Source: Croceibacterium sp. TMG7-5b_MA50 (GTDB lineage: Bacteria > Pseudomonadota > Alphaproteobacteria > Sphingomonadales > Sphingomonadaceae). From it: a stretch of 64,000 nucleotides of DNA. The stretch's first letter is position 1. Each line of letters starts with the position of its first letter. Below are positions 48,363 through 56,603 of this stretch, piece by piece. Under the pieces are notes generated by a model. The model had not been told where the DNA came from, did not search any database, and was given only the letters and a program-made list of their open reading frames with translations. The translations under genes were made by a program, and so were the position numbers. The stretch is taken from NCBI RefSeq assembly GCF_039830145.1, contig NZ_CP156082.1:1134001-1198000 (forward strand), given 5' to 3'.

Positions 48363-49724
48363 ATCCCGTATCTGCGACTGTTCGCCGCCGCCCTGCTGCT
48401 GTCCCCTGCCCTGGCGCCTCAGCCGGTATCGGCACAGGCCGCTGCCAGTCCGGCGACGATCACCTTCACCCGCGACCCCACCCGCTTCGAGGCGAAGAAG
48501 GAACAGATCGCAGCGACCTTCCAGCAGGCTTCGCCAGAAGCAGGTGCGCAGGTCCGCCAATTCCTGGCGCAGGATCTCCTTGCCTTGATCGCGCAGCCGA
48601 TGGCGGCCATGGGCCTCGATACGCAGAACGTGATCGACATGGTGGCGACATACTGGATCGCGGCGCATGACGCGGTGAACGGCGTTGTGGGGCAACAGAC
48701 CGATCCCGCGCTGGCCCGCGCGGCGCGCGACCAGATCGCGGCCACAATGGCGGGCGATACGCAATTGACGCAGATGAGCGAGGCCGAGCGGCAGGACTTG
48801 GCCGACACCATGTTGCTGCAAGCGCTGCTGATCGAGGGCCGAATGCAGTCAGCCGCAGGCTCCGGTCCTGCGATGGTGCGGCAGATGAGTGACCAGATCT
48901 ATCAGGAAGCGTCCGCGCTCACCGGCACGGACCTGCGGGCAGTCAACCTGACGACCGCCGGCTTCGTGCCTAAGGCCGGCGCGGCGGCGCGCTCCGCCTC
49001 GTCCACAACTGCGGCGGCGACCGCCTCCTCGCCCGCGCAGAGTGCGCCCGCAGCGCACGCCGCCAACTGGGACAAGGTGGACGGCGTCTATTTCAAGCTG
49101 TTCTACGGCACGGGCGTCGGCGGCATGATGACGATGGATTACGAACCGGTCGTGCTGTTCACCGACGGCACCTACTACGAGGTGGAGGGTCCGGCGCTGG
49201 AGGATGTGGACCTCGCCGCCAGCCGCCAGGCCGAGCCGCGCAACTGGGGCCGCTGGACCCGCAGCGGCAACAGCTTCACCCTGACCGACTGGGAAGGTGA
49301 CGGCGACACGCTGGACCTGCAGGACGGGCAGTTCTTCAAGGCGTTCGATGGCCCGGCCGGCGGCGACCGGCTGGACATGAAGTACGAACGCATATCCGGT
49401 GGCGGCAACACCGCGCTGGGCGGGGAGATGATGATCGTGTCGCAGAGCGAGCTGACCTTCGCCCCCGACGGCCGCTACACCAAGGGCAGCTTCGGCGGGG
49501 CGATGGGCTCCGGCGCGCAAAGCGGCGTCGGCATGACGGTGGGCAGCAATCGCCCGGCGACAGGCATCGGCCGCTACACAATCGACCGGCACACGATCAC
49601 CCTGGCAGAGCCGGACGGCAGCACCAGCCGCCAGTTCTTCGCCTTCGGCTCCAGCGGCAACCCGGCGGAACTGGACCGGGAGCTGATCTTCGTGGGGGAG
49701 CGCGTCTTCGTCCACATGGACTGA
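48363..49724 (+). CDS. Exported protein of unknown function, possible ATC start
   Basis: This 453-residue protein begins with a good signal peptide (PYLRLFAAALLLSPALA, cleavage near VSAQA), but no ATG, GTG or TTG lies at its start. GGAGAG at 48352-48357 sits five bases before an ATC that would begin the signal peptide, so ATC initiation or a sequence error is suspected. The N-terminal half is helical. The C-terminal half (from about residue 235) is beta-rich with repeated LTFAPDGRYTKGSFGG-type strands, lipocalin-like. Function unknown; convergent with pgi. Confidence 0.7.
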   Translation: MPYLRLFAAALLLSPALAPQPVSAQAAASPATITFTRDPTRFEAKKEQIAATFQQASPEAGAQVRQFLAQDLLALIAQPMAAMGLDTQNVIDMVATYWIAAHDAVNGVVGQQTDPALARAARDQIAATMAGDTQLTQMSEAERQDLADTMLLQALLIEGRMQSAAGSGPAMVRQMSDQIYQEASALTGTDLRAVNLTTAGFVPKAGAAARSASSTTAAATASSPAQSAPAAHAANWDKVDGVYFKLFYGTGVGGMMTMDYEPVVLFTDGTYYEVEGPALEDVDLAASRQAEPRNWGRWTRSGNSFTLTDWEGDGDTLDLQDGQFFKAFDGPAGGDRLDMKYERISGGGNTALGGEMMIVSQSELTFAPDGRYTKGSFGGAMGSGAQSGVGMTVGSNRPATGIGRYTIDRHTITLAEPDGSTSRQFFAFGSSGNPAELDRELIFVGERVFVHMD

Positions 49725-49730
49725 CGGCGA

Positions 49731-49766
49731 CGCACCAGCCGCCTTTTGCGAAAGGCGGCTGGTGCG
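49731..49766. terminator. Perfect 16-bp hairpin between convergent genes
   Basis: CGCACCAGCCGCCTTT and AAAGGCGGCTGGTGCG pair perfectly across a TGCG loop, seven bases after the exported protein stop and seven bases before the pgi stop. It probably ends transcription in both directions, although the T tract is within the stem and not after it. Confidence 0.75.
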
Positions 49767-49773
49767 GACCCGA

Positions 49774-51306
49774 TCAGCCGAGGCCGGCCGCCTTCAGCAG
49801 GGCATCGGTGCTGGCATCGAAATCCTCGGCTCCGCCCTCGATCTTCTTGGCGATCTCCTTGCCCAGTTCCACGCCGAACTGGTCGAACGGGTTGATGCCC
49901 ATCAGCACCGCGTTGCAGAAGGTGCGGTGTTCGTGGAACGCGATCAGCGCGCCCAAGGTGGCGGGGTCGAGATCGTCCACCAGGATGGTCGCACTCGGCC
50001 GGTCGCCGGGATAGGCGCGAGCCGGATCGTCGCTGTGCTTGCCCGCCATCAAGGCGGCGCCTTGCGCGAAGCAATTCATCAGCAGGATGCGGTGGTGCGC
50101 CGGGTCCTGCAGGTCGCCGGGCGCGATGCTGGCGATGAAGTCGATCGGGACGATATGCGTGCCCTGATGCAGCAGCTGGAACACCGCATGCTGCGCATCG
50201 GTGCCGACGCCGCCCCAGGTGATCGGCGCGGTGTGGCCGTCCACAGCCTCGCCCTCTGCCGTCACGCTCTTCCCGTTGGATTCCATCTCCAGCTGCTGGA
50301 GGTAGGACGGCAGCAGCGCCAACCGCTGGTCATAGGCAAAGACCGCGCGCGTCTCGCAACCCATCAGGCGGCTGTAATACAGGTCGGCCATGGCGGCGCG
50401 CAGCGGCAGATTGTCGATCCCGTCCGTGTCGCGGAAATGCCGGTCCACCGCCGCGGCCCCGGCCAGCATCGACTCGAACTCCTCCCACCCGATCGACACC
50501 GCGATGGGGAAGCCGATGGACGACCACAGCGAATAACGCCCGCCGACGCTTTCGGCGAAGGGCAGCACGCGCGTTTCGTCCACACCCCACTCCACCGCCT
50601 TCTCCGGATATGCGGTCAGCGCGATCACACGGCCATAGGGGTCCTCCACGCCGTTATCGGCCAGCCATTTCAGCGCGCTGGCGGCGTTGGTCATGGTCTC
50701 GATCGTGGTGAAGGTCTTGGAGGCGACGGCGATCAGCGTCGTTTCCGGGTCACACGCGGCGAAGGCATCCTCCAGCGCGACGCCGTCGATGTTGGCGACG
50801 ACATGCACGTCCACCAGCTCCAGATCGCGGGAAAGGGCGTCGATTGCCACCGCCGGGCCAAGCGCGCTGCCGCCGATGCCGATATGGATCAGGTGGCGCA
50901 CATCGCCCAGCGCACCGTCATGGATCGCATCGACCAGCAGCCCCATGCGCTGGCGCAGGGCGGCGGCTTCCTCCACGCTGGTGTCCTTGCCGACGCCGCG
51001 CAGCGCGGAATGTTCGGCCGCGCGGTTTTCGGTCGGGTTCACCACCTCGCCCGCGAACAGGCGGCGGCGCATCTCCACGAAGTCGCTCGCCTCGGCCAGT
51101 GCCTCGAACCCGGCCACGAGATCGCGCGTCAGGTGCGTCTTGGACCAGTCGAGCAGCATGCCCGCGGGCTGTTCGGCATCGTCGCTGAGATCGAAGCGGG
51201 TCGCCAGCCAGTCGACCCGGGCCGGATCGGCGGCGAACAGCTCCGCCAGGGTGGCACGGGGCTGGTCCGCCAGCTGCTGCCAGGCATTGGCGCGCGCTTG
51301 GGTCAT
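49774..51306 (-). CDS. pgi: Glucose-6-phosphate isomerase
   Basis: A 510-residue Pgi with GIGGSALGP, VASKTFTTIET, GGRYSLWSSIGFPIAV (the PGI signature) and MGINPFDQFGVELGK near the C-terminus. It interconverts glucose 6-phosphate and fructose 6-phosphate in the cytoplasm; in sphingomonads it mainly serves sugar and polysaccharide metabolism beside the Entner-Doudoroff route. The ATG at 51306 has GAGG close upstream. It is divergent from lepB, with a 96-base gap. Confidence 0.96.
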   Translation of the reverse strand: MTQARANAWQQLADQPRATLAELFAADPARVDWLATRFDLSDDAEQPAGMLLDWSKTHLTRDLVAGFEALAEASDFVEMRRRLFAGEVVNPTENRAAEHSALRGVGKDTSVEEAAALRQRMGLLVDAIHDGALGDVRHLIHIGIGGSALGPAVAIDALSRDLELVDVHVVANIDGVALEDAFAACDPETTLIAVASKTFTTIETMTNAASALKWLADNGVEDPYGRVIALTAYPEKAVEWGVDETRVLPFAESVGGRYSLWSSIGFPIAVSIGWEEFESMLAGAAAVDRHFRDTDGIDNLPLRAAMADLYYSRLMGCETRAVFAYDQRLALLPSYLQQLEMESNGKSVTAEGEAVDGHTAPITWGGVGTDAQHAVFQLLHQGTHIVPIDFIASIAPGDLQDPAHHRILLMNCFAQGAALMAGKHSDDPARAYPGDRPSATILVDDLDPATLGALIAFHEHRTFCNAVLMGINPFDQFGVELGKEIAKKIEGGAEDFDASTDALLKAAGLG

Positions 51307-51402
51307 GGAAACTCCTCTTTGATGCTGGCGATACCCGGACGGGTAGCGTGATTCGGCGACACTAGCTTGACGCCGCGCCCGCCTGCCAACAAGACCCCGA
51401 CG

Positions 51403-52236
51403 ATGCCAGACACCGTTCCCCACACTGCCGACATGCCCGCGCCGCCCCCCGCAAAGCCGGAAAAGAAGGAGGACAGCCTGCCCGTCTTCCTGCTGAAGCT
51501 GGTTGTTGTCGTGCTGGTGTTCCGGACGCTGATCTTCTCCAGCTTCTCCATTCCCAGCGAATCGATGATGCCGCGCCTCTTGGAAGGCGATTACCTGTTC
51601 GCCGCCAAGTGGCCTTACGGCTATTCGCAGGCATCCATGCCGTTCGACCTGCCGCTGGTCAGCGGGCGCGTGCCCGCCGGCATGCCCGATCGCGGCGACG
51701 TCGCGGTGTTCAAGCATCCGGTGGACCGCGTCGATTACATCAAGCGCGTCATCGGCCTGCCGGGCGATCAGGTGCAGATGGTGAACGGCGTACTGCACCT
51801 GAATGGCACACCCGTCCGCAAGGTGCCGGCGGGCGCGCTGATCGTGAAGATGCGCCCTGAGGGGCGCTGCGCGGAGCCGCAGTTCCAGGAGCGGGAAGAG
51901 GACGGCATGCTCGCCTGCCGCTATCCGCGGTTCCGGGAGACGTTGCCGAATGGCGTCACCTACGAAGTGCTGGATTTCGGCTTGCGTCAGGCGGACACGA
52001 CCGCGCCGGTGATCGTGCCGGCGGGGCACCTGTTCATGATGGGCGACAACCGCGACAATTCGCTCGACAGCCGCTTCCCCGCGGTGCCGGGCCAGGGCGT
52101 CGGCCTGGTGCCGGTCGAAAACGTCGTCGGCCGCGCCAGCTTCGTTTTCTTCTCCACCGATGGCAGCGCCGAATGGCTGAAGCCGTGGACCTGGTTCACC
52201 GCCGCGCGGTGGAACCGGATCGGGAGGGGTATCTGA
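51403..52236 (+). CDS. lepB: Signal peptidase I
   Basis: A 277-residue serine protease of the inner membrane. A Pro/Lys-rich N-terminus is followed by one membrane helix (VFLLKLVVVVLVFRTLIF). The catalytic Ser lies in IPSESMMP and the catalytic Lys in DYIKRVIGLPGD, with GDNRDNSLDSR further on. It removes signal peptides from exported proteins at the periplasmic face. The ATG at 51403 was chosen; a TTG at 51367 or an ATG at 51433 could also serve. It is the first gene of the lepB-rnc-era operon. Confidence 0.94.
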   Translation: MPDTVPHTADMPAPPPAKPEKKEDSLPVFLLKLVVVVLVFRTLIFSSFSIPSESMMPRLLEGDYLFAAKWPYGYSQASMPFDLPLVSGRVPAGMPDRGDVAVFKHPVDRVDYIKRVIGLPGDQVQMVNGVLHLNGTPVRKVPAGALIVKMRPEGRCAEPQFQEREEDGMLACRYPRFRETLPNGVTYEVLDFGLRQADTTAPVIVPAGHLFMMGDNRDNSLDSRFPAVPGQGVGLVPVENVVGRASFVFFSTDGSAEWLKPWTWFTAARWNRIGRGI

Positions 52237-52904
52237 CCCCCCTCGATCCCGCGACCCGCGCCTGGCTGGAAGCCATGGGCTTTGGCGTGGCGGAGGAGGC
52301 CTTGTGGGTCGAGGCACTGACCCATGGCAGCACCGGGGCCGCGCGCGATTACCAGCGGCTTGAGTTCCTGGGCGACAGGGTGCTAGGCCTGTGCGTCGCC
52401 GAATGGCTCCACGCCACGCATCAGGGTCCCGAAGGCGAGCTGGCGCAGCGGTTGAACGCGCTGGTCAGCCGGCAGACCTGCGCCCGCATAGCCCGCGCCA
52501 TCGGCCTGCCGCCGCATCTGCTGCTGGGCAAGCAGGCGCGCGACGATGGCGGGGCCGACAGCGACAATATCCTGGGCGACGTCATGGAGGCGCTGCTGGG
52601 TGCGCAGTTCCTGGTGAATGGGTGGGAGCCGACCCGCACCCTCATCCGCAGCCTGTGGGCCGACGCGGCGGAGGGAGCGAAGGGGGGCGCCAAGCATCCC
52701 AAGAGCGCGCTGCAGGAATGGGCCGCCGGCAATCGCCGCCGCGCGCCGGTCTACGAGATCACCGACCGTTCCGGCCCCGATCACGCGCAGCGTTTCACCG
52801 TGCGCGTCAGCGTGCATAATGTCGGCGAAATCGAGGCGACCGCTAACAGCAAGCAGGATGCGGAAACCGCCGCCGCCCGCGCCTTCATGCAGCGATTTGG
52901 ATGA
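52233..52904 (+). CDS. rnc: Ribonuclease III, probable CTG start
   Basis: RNase III with the catalytic signature RLEFLGDRVLGL, the second acidic segment DNILGDVMEALLGA, and a C-terminal double-stranded RNA-binding domain with KSALQEW and AAARAFMQ. It processes rRNA precursors and structured RNAs. The best ribosome-binding site (GGGAGGGG) lies directly before CTG 52233, which overlaps the lepB stop as CTGA and gives 223 residues, the usual length. The nearest ATG (52173) would overlap lepB by 64 bases. Confidence 0.93.
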   Translation: MTPLDPATRAWLEAMGFGVAEEALWVEALTHGSTGAARDYQRLEFLGDRVLGLCVAEWLHATHQGPEGELAQRLNALVSRQTCARIARAIGLPPHLLLGKQARDDGGADSDNILGDVMEALLGAQFLVNGWEPTRTLIRSLWADAAEGAKGGAKHPKSALQEWAAGNRRRAPVYEITDRSGPDHAQRFTVRVSVHNVGEIEATANSKQDAETAAARAFMQRFG

Positions 52905-53824
52905 TTATGGAAAACGAGAATACCTCTGGCGAGCCGACCTCCTGCGGGTTGGTGGCCGTGATCGGCGCGCCCAATGCCGGCAAGTCCACGCTGGTGAACC
53001 AGCTGGTCGGGCAGAAGGTCGCCATCACCAGCGCCAAGGCGCAGACCACCCGCGCCCGCCTGCTGGGCATCGCGCTGGAAGGCAGCACTCAGATCATCCT
53101 GGTGGACACGCCCGGCATCTTCGCGCCCAAGCGGCGGCTGGACCGCGCGATGGTCTCCGCCGCGTGGGAAGGTACCGTGGCGGCCGATGCGGTGCTGCTG
53201 GTGGTCGATCCGGTGAAACAGCGCCGGCACGAGCTGGAGCCGCTGCTGGAGCAGCTGAAGGACCGCAAAGAACGCCGCCTGCTGGCGCTGAACAAGGTCG
53301 ATGTCAGCAAGAAGGAGCCCTTGCTGGCGCTGGCGCAGGACCTGGCGGGTCGCATCGGGTTCGAGGAGATCTTCTTCATCTCCGCCCTGACCGGTGACGG
53401 CGTACCCGAGCTGAAGGCGCATTTGGCCAAGGCCATGCCCGCCGGCCCGTGGCACTACCCGGAAGATCAGGTGAGCGATGCCAGCGAGCGCCTGCTGGCG
53501 ACCGAGGTGACGCGCGAGCAGCTCTACCGCCAGCTGCATGAAGAATTGCCATACGACTGCGCCGTCCGGCCGGAGGCGTACAAGCAACGCCCTGATGGCA
53601 GCGTGGAGATCCACCAGCAGATCGTGATCGCCCGCGACAGCCAGAAGCCGATCGTGCTGGGCAAGCACGGCGCCCGCATCAAGGCCATCGGCGAGGCGGC
53701 CCGGGCGGAACTGTCCGAGATGCTGGGCGCGCCGGTGCATCTGTACCTGCACGTCAAGGTCGATGAACGCTGGCAGGATAGCCGCGAGATCTTCGAGGAG
53801 ATCGGGCTGGACTGGGTGCGTTGA
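52901..53824 (+). CDS. era: GTPase Era
   Basis: A 307-residue GTPase with G1 GAPNAGKST, G3 DTPGIFAPKR, G4 NKVD, and a C-terminal KH domain including VLGKHGARIKAIGEAARAEL. Era binds 16S rRNA and aids 30S assembly at the membrane. Its ATG overlaps the rnc stop (ATGA). Its own stop overlaps the TTG start of the next gene. Confidence 0.96.
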   Translation: MIMENENTSGEPTSCGLVAVIGAPNAGKSTLVNQLVGQKVAITSAKAQTTRARLLGIALEGSTQIILVDTPGIFAPKRRLDRAMVSAAWEGTVAADAVLLVVDPVKQRRHELEPLLEQLKDRKERRLLALNKVDVSKKEPLLALAQDLAGRIGFEEIFFISALTGDGVPELKAHLAKAMPAGPWHYPEDQVSDASERLLATEVTREQLYRQLHEELPYDCAVRPEAYKQRPDGSVEIHQQIVIARDSQKPIVLGKHGARIKAIGEAARAELSEMLGAPVHLYLHVKVDERWQDSREIFEEIGLDWVR

Positions 53825-54624
53825 CGACGCATCGCGGCCTGCTCTGGCTAAGTCTCGCGCTGCTCGCCCCGGCTGGCGCAAGCCGGGCGCAGGATGCGGC
53901 GCTCTGTTCCGACCGGCCCGGAAAGGCGACGCCGGCCTGCGTGCTGGAGGCTGGCGGAGTGCAGATCGAGACCAGCCTGGCGGACTGGAGCCGCGAACGC
54001 AGCGAGGGTGAGCGGACCGACACGCTGCTGCTCGCAGACAGCCTGATGAAGTTTGGGCTGGGCGGCGATACCGAATTGCAGGTCAGCTTCACGCCTTACC
54101 AGCAGGAGCGCATCACAGGTGACGCCGGGCGGATGACTGATCGGGGGATCGGCGATGCCGGATTGGCCGTGCGCCACCTTCTGGTCGACGGTGGCGGGGA
54201 GGCACCGTCCTTCGCGTTGCAGCCCTTCGTCACGCTGCCGGTCGGGGCGGCCGCGGTCAGCGACGGTACCTGGTCCGCCGGGCTGATCGCGCCACTCGAC
54301 CTGCCGCTCGGCGGCGAATGGCAGTTCAACATCAGCCCGCAGCTCGCCGCGCAGGCGGACGAGGACGGCGACGGGCGGCACCTGCTGTATGGCGGCACGG
54401 CTGAACTGCAGCGTTCGCTCGGCCGCACGCTTACCGCATCGGCGGAGCTGTTTGCGGAGCGGGACGATGATCCGCTGGAGCCGACCACCGCCGTCACCGC
54501 CGATGCGACGTTGGCCTGGCAACCCTCGCCTTCGACCCAGATCGACGTGGCGAGCTACGTCGGGCTGTCGCACGACGCGCCGGCGATCCAGCTGATCCTC
54601 GGCTTTACCCGCCGGCTGCAGTAG
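53821..54624 (+). CDS. Outer-membrane beta-barrel type protein, TTG start
   Basis: A 267-residue protein that starts at TTG 53821, overlapping the era stop. It has a signal peptide ending SRAQ and alternating beta-strands with many amphipathic segments, like the MetA-pathway phenol degradation or transporter-type barrels. It contains SDRPGKATPACVLEAGGVQIET near the N-terminus and ends ILGFTRRLQ. Function is unknown. It is co-translated with era by position, and it overlaps the convergent MFS gene by 20 bases. Confidence 0.78.
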   Translation: MTTHRGLLWLSLALLAPAGASRAQDAALCSDRPGKATPACVLEAGGVQIETSLADWSRERSEGERTDTLLLADSLMKFGLGGDTELQVSFTPYQQERITGDAGRMTDRGIGDAGLAVRHLLVDGGGEAPSFALQPFVTLPVGAAAVSDGTWSAGLIAPLDLPLGGEWQFNISPQLAAQADEDGDGRHLLYGGTAELQRSLGRTLTASAELFAERDDDPLEPTTAVTADATLAWQPSPSTQIDVASYVGLSHDAPAIQLILGFTRRLQ

Positions 54625-56029
54625 CGGCCCTGACGCTGCGGAACCGGGCGAAGCTGCACCCCGCCGCCACCAGCGCCAGCGCGCAGGCGACCAGCAGCGG
54701 TGCCGGGCCGGTGCCGAGATTGCCCGCCAGCAATATCCCGATCGTCACCGCCGCCAGCGTTTGACCCAGCAGGCGAGACGTCGACAGCAGCCCGCCCGCT
54801 GCCGCCGAGCGGTGCTTGGGCGCGCGGCCGATCAGAAGGCGGCTGTTGGGAGCGAAGAACAGGCCGAAGCCAAGTGCGCTCAACGCCAGGCGCCAGGCGA
54901 TGCCGGTCTCCCCGGCGCTGACCGGCATGGTGGCGAGGAGCAGGAGGCCGGCGATGGCGATGGCCATGCCGGTGACACCCAGCTTCGATGGCGCCACGCG
55001 GTCGGACAGCCAGCCGGCGAGCGGACTGACAACCAGCATGGTCAGCGGGAACGGCAGCAGCAGCAGGCCGACCTTCTGCGGGGCATAGCCGAACACCTCC
55101 TCCAGCCGGAAGGGCAGCGACAGCATCAGCGCGCCGCTGGCGATGAAGCAGGCGGTCGCCGCCAGCGCGGACAGCCCCAGCACCGGCTGGCGCAGCAGGT
55201 CCACCGGCAGCACCGGCTCCGCCCGCGTACGCTCCCGCCGGATCAGCAGCACCAAGGAGGCGACGCCGGCGATCACGCCCAGCCCGCCAGGCAGCGGCGC
55301 GCCGTGGCTGGCCAGTTGTACGCCGCCGATCAGCAGCAGCATGGTGGCCGCGCTCCATAACCCGCTGGTCCACTGCGCGGGAATGTCGCGGCGGATCGGA
55401 TCGGGGAGCGACCGGCCCAGCAGCAGCGACATCAGCGCCAGCGGCGCGGCGGCGACGAACACCCATTGCCATGGCAGGTGGCCCACGATGTACCCGCCCA
55501 GCGTGGGCGCCAGTGCAGCGCTGCTCGCCACGACGACGGAGTTCACGCCCATCCCGGCACCGAGCTTCGCCGCCGGGTAGATCTGCCGCACCATCGCCGC
55601 CGACACGCTGAGCACCATGCCCGCGCCCAGCGCCTGCAGGGAGCGCAGCGCCAGCAGCACCGGCAGGTTGCCGGCGAACAGGCAGGCCGCGCTCGCCAGC
55701 ATGAACAGCACCTGCCCGCGCTGGTACAGCCGACGATGGCCGATCCGGTCGCCCAGGCTGGCGAACGGCAGCAGCACCATCACCAGCACCAGCTGGTAGA
55801 TGGCGACGACGTTGGTGACGGTGGAATTGCTGACGCCGAGATCGCGGGCGATGGTGGGCAGCGCGACATTGGCGATGTTGGTGTCCAGCACCATCACCGC
55901 CGTGCCGAAGCTGATCGCAGCGATCGCCCACCAGCGGCGGGGCGGCGGCAGCCCATCGTTGGACGCGGCGCCGACGACGGTGTGTTCTGCCACCGCGGCG
56001 GCCGCTTGCGTCTGCAACATGGCGGGCAT
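54605..56029 (-). CDS. MFS transporter, DHA2-like drug exporter
   Basis: A 474-residue membrane protein with about 14 predicted helices and the DHA2 landmarks MVLDTNIANVALPTIARDL, LGDRIGHRRLYQRGQ (motif A) and ALGAGMVLSVSAAMV (motif C-like). DHA2 (EmrB/QacA) carriers export drugs or metabolites by proton antiport. The ATG at 56029 was preferred over 56092 because the longer form would run into the first TTGACAC repeat. No regulator or EmrA-like fusion protein is adjacent. Confidence 0.88.
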   Translation of the reverse strand: MPAMLQTQAAAAVAEHTVVGAASNDGLPPPRRWWAIAAISFGTAVMVLDTNIANVALPTIARDLGVSNSTVTNVVAIYQLVLVMVLLPFASLGDRIGHRRLYQRGQVLFMLASAACLFAGNLPVLLALRSLQALGAGMVLSVSAAMVRQIYPAAKLGAGMGVNSVVVASSAALAPTLGGYIVGHLPWQWVFVAAAPLALMSLLLGRSLPDPIRRDIPAQWTSGLWSAATMLLLIGGVQLASHGAPLPGGLGVIAGVASLVLLIRRERTRAEPVLPVDLLRQPVLGLSALAATACFIASGALMLSLPFRLEEVFGYAPQKVGLLLLPFPLTMLVVSPLAGWLSDRVAPSKLGVTGMAIAIAGLLLLATMPVSAGETGIAWRLALSALGFGLFFAPNSRLLIGRAPKHRSAAAGGLLSTSRLLGQTLAAVTIGILLAGNLGTGPAPLLVACALALVAAGCSFARFRSVRAATAAGG

Positions 56030-56070
56030 GTGATGCCCGGCGCGACCGAGTTCAAGCACGCGCCGGCCCG

Positions 56071-56102
56071 GCGAAGTCGACACATCTGACACTGTTCAAG
56101 GG
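56071..56102 (+). repeat. TTGACAC-type repeat, copy 1
   Basis: Begins GCGAAGTCGACAC and continues TGACACTGTTCAAGG. It shares 27 of 31 bases with copy 3. It sits 42 bases upstream of the MFS start, on the other strand. Confidence 0.7.
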
Positions 56103-56139
56103 ATGGCAACGGACTGCCCGCCTTGCCCCCGCTGCCGGT

Positions 56140-56168
56140 GCGAAGTTGACACGATCGATACCGTCACC
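56140..56168 (+). repeat. TTGACAC-type repeat, copy 2 (diverged)
   Basis: The left half GCGAAGTTGACAC is intact. The right half reads GATCGATACCGTCACC and has drifted. Its start is 69 bases after that of copy 1. Confidence 0.6.
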
Positions 56169-56207
56169 CGACCGCCGCCGCACCGGCTGCCCTACCCCGC
56201 CGACGGC

Positions 56208-56238
56208 GCGAAGTTGACACAATTGACACTGTCCAAGG
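56208..56238 (+). repeat. TTGACAC-type repeat, copy 3
   Basis: GCGAAGTTGACAC-AA-TTGACACTGT followed by CCAAGG. The TTGACAC heptamer occurs twice, nine bases apart, inside the unit. Its start is 68 bases after that of copy 2, so the three units are evenly spaced. The rest of the 56030-56420 gap shows no gene. Confidence 0.7.
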
Positions 56239-56420
56239 ACCGGTCGCGACCACGTGCGCAGGGGAGCGGGCGCAGAATGGATGCGGGACTGTCGAGGATG
56301 AGTGGCCATGACCGACCCCGTGGCACAGGTGCCGGCCTGTAGGACAGCGGCGTTGCGCCCGCCCAACCAGACACCCGCACCCCGGAAGTGATCGGGATGA
56401 CGTGGATGGATGATGGAGGA

Positions 56421-56603
56421 TCAGCGCTTCTTGACGATCTCGATCCCGTTCTTCTTGGCGAAGTCCCTGGTGCTCTCCTCGCTGCGGTTCAGCGATTTGG
56501 CGATGTCCTTCAGCCCCTTCCCCTTGGCGGCGAGGGTACGCAGCTGGCCCGCCTCCTCCGCCTTCCAGGGTTGCTTGTGGCGTTCGAATACTTCCTTGCC
56601 CAT
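56421..56603 (-). CDS. Small SANT/homeodomain-like protein (60 residues)
   Basis: A basic 60-residue protein, mostly helical, with WKAEEAGQLRTLAAKGKG and DIAKSLNRSEESTRDFAKKNG. This pattern resembles a SANT/Myb-like or GcrA-like tri-helix that contacts DNA. Its start shares one base with the topA stop (TGATG), so it is translated with topoisomerase I. Function unknown. Confidence 0.75.
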   Translation of the reverse strand: MGKEVFERHKQPWKAEEAGQLRTLAAKGKGLKDIAKSLNRSEESTRDFAKKNGIEIVKKR

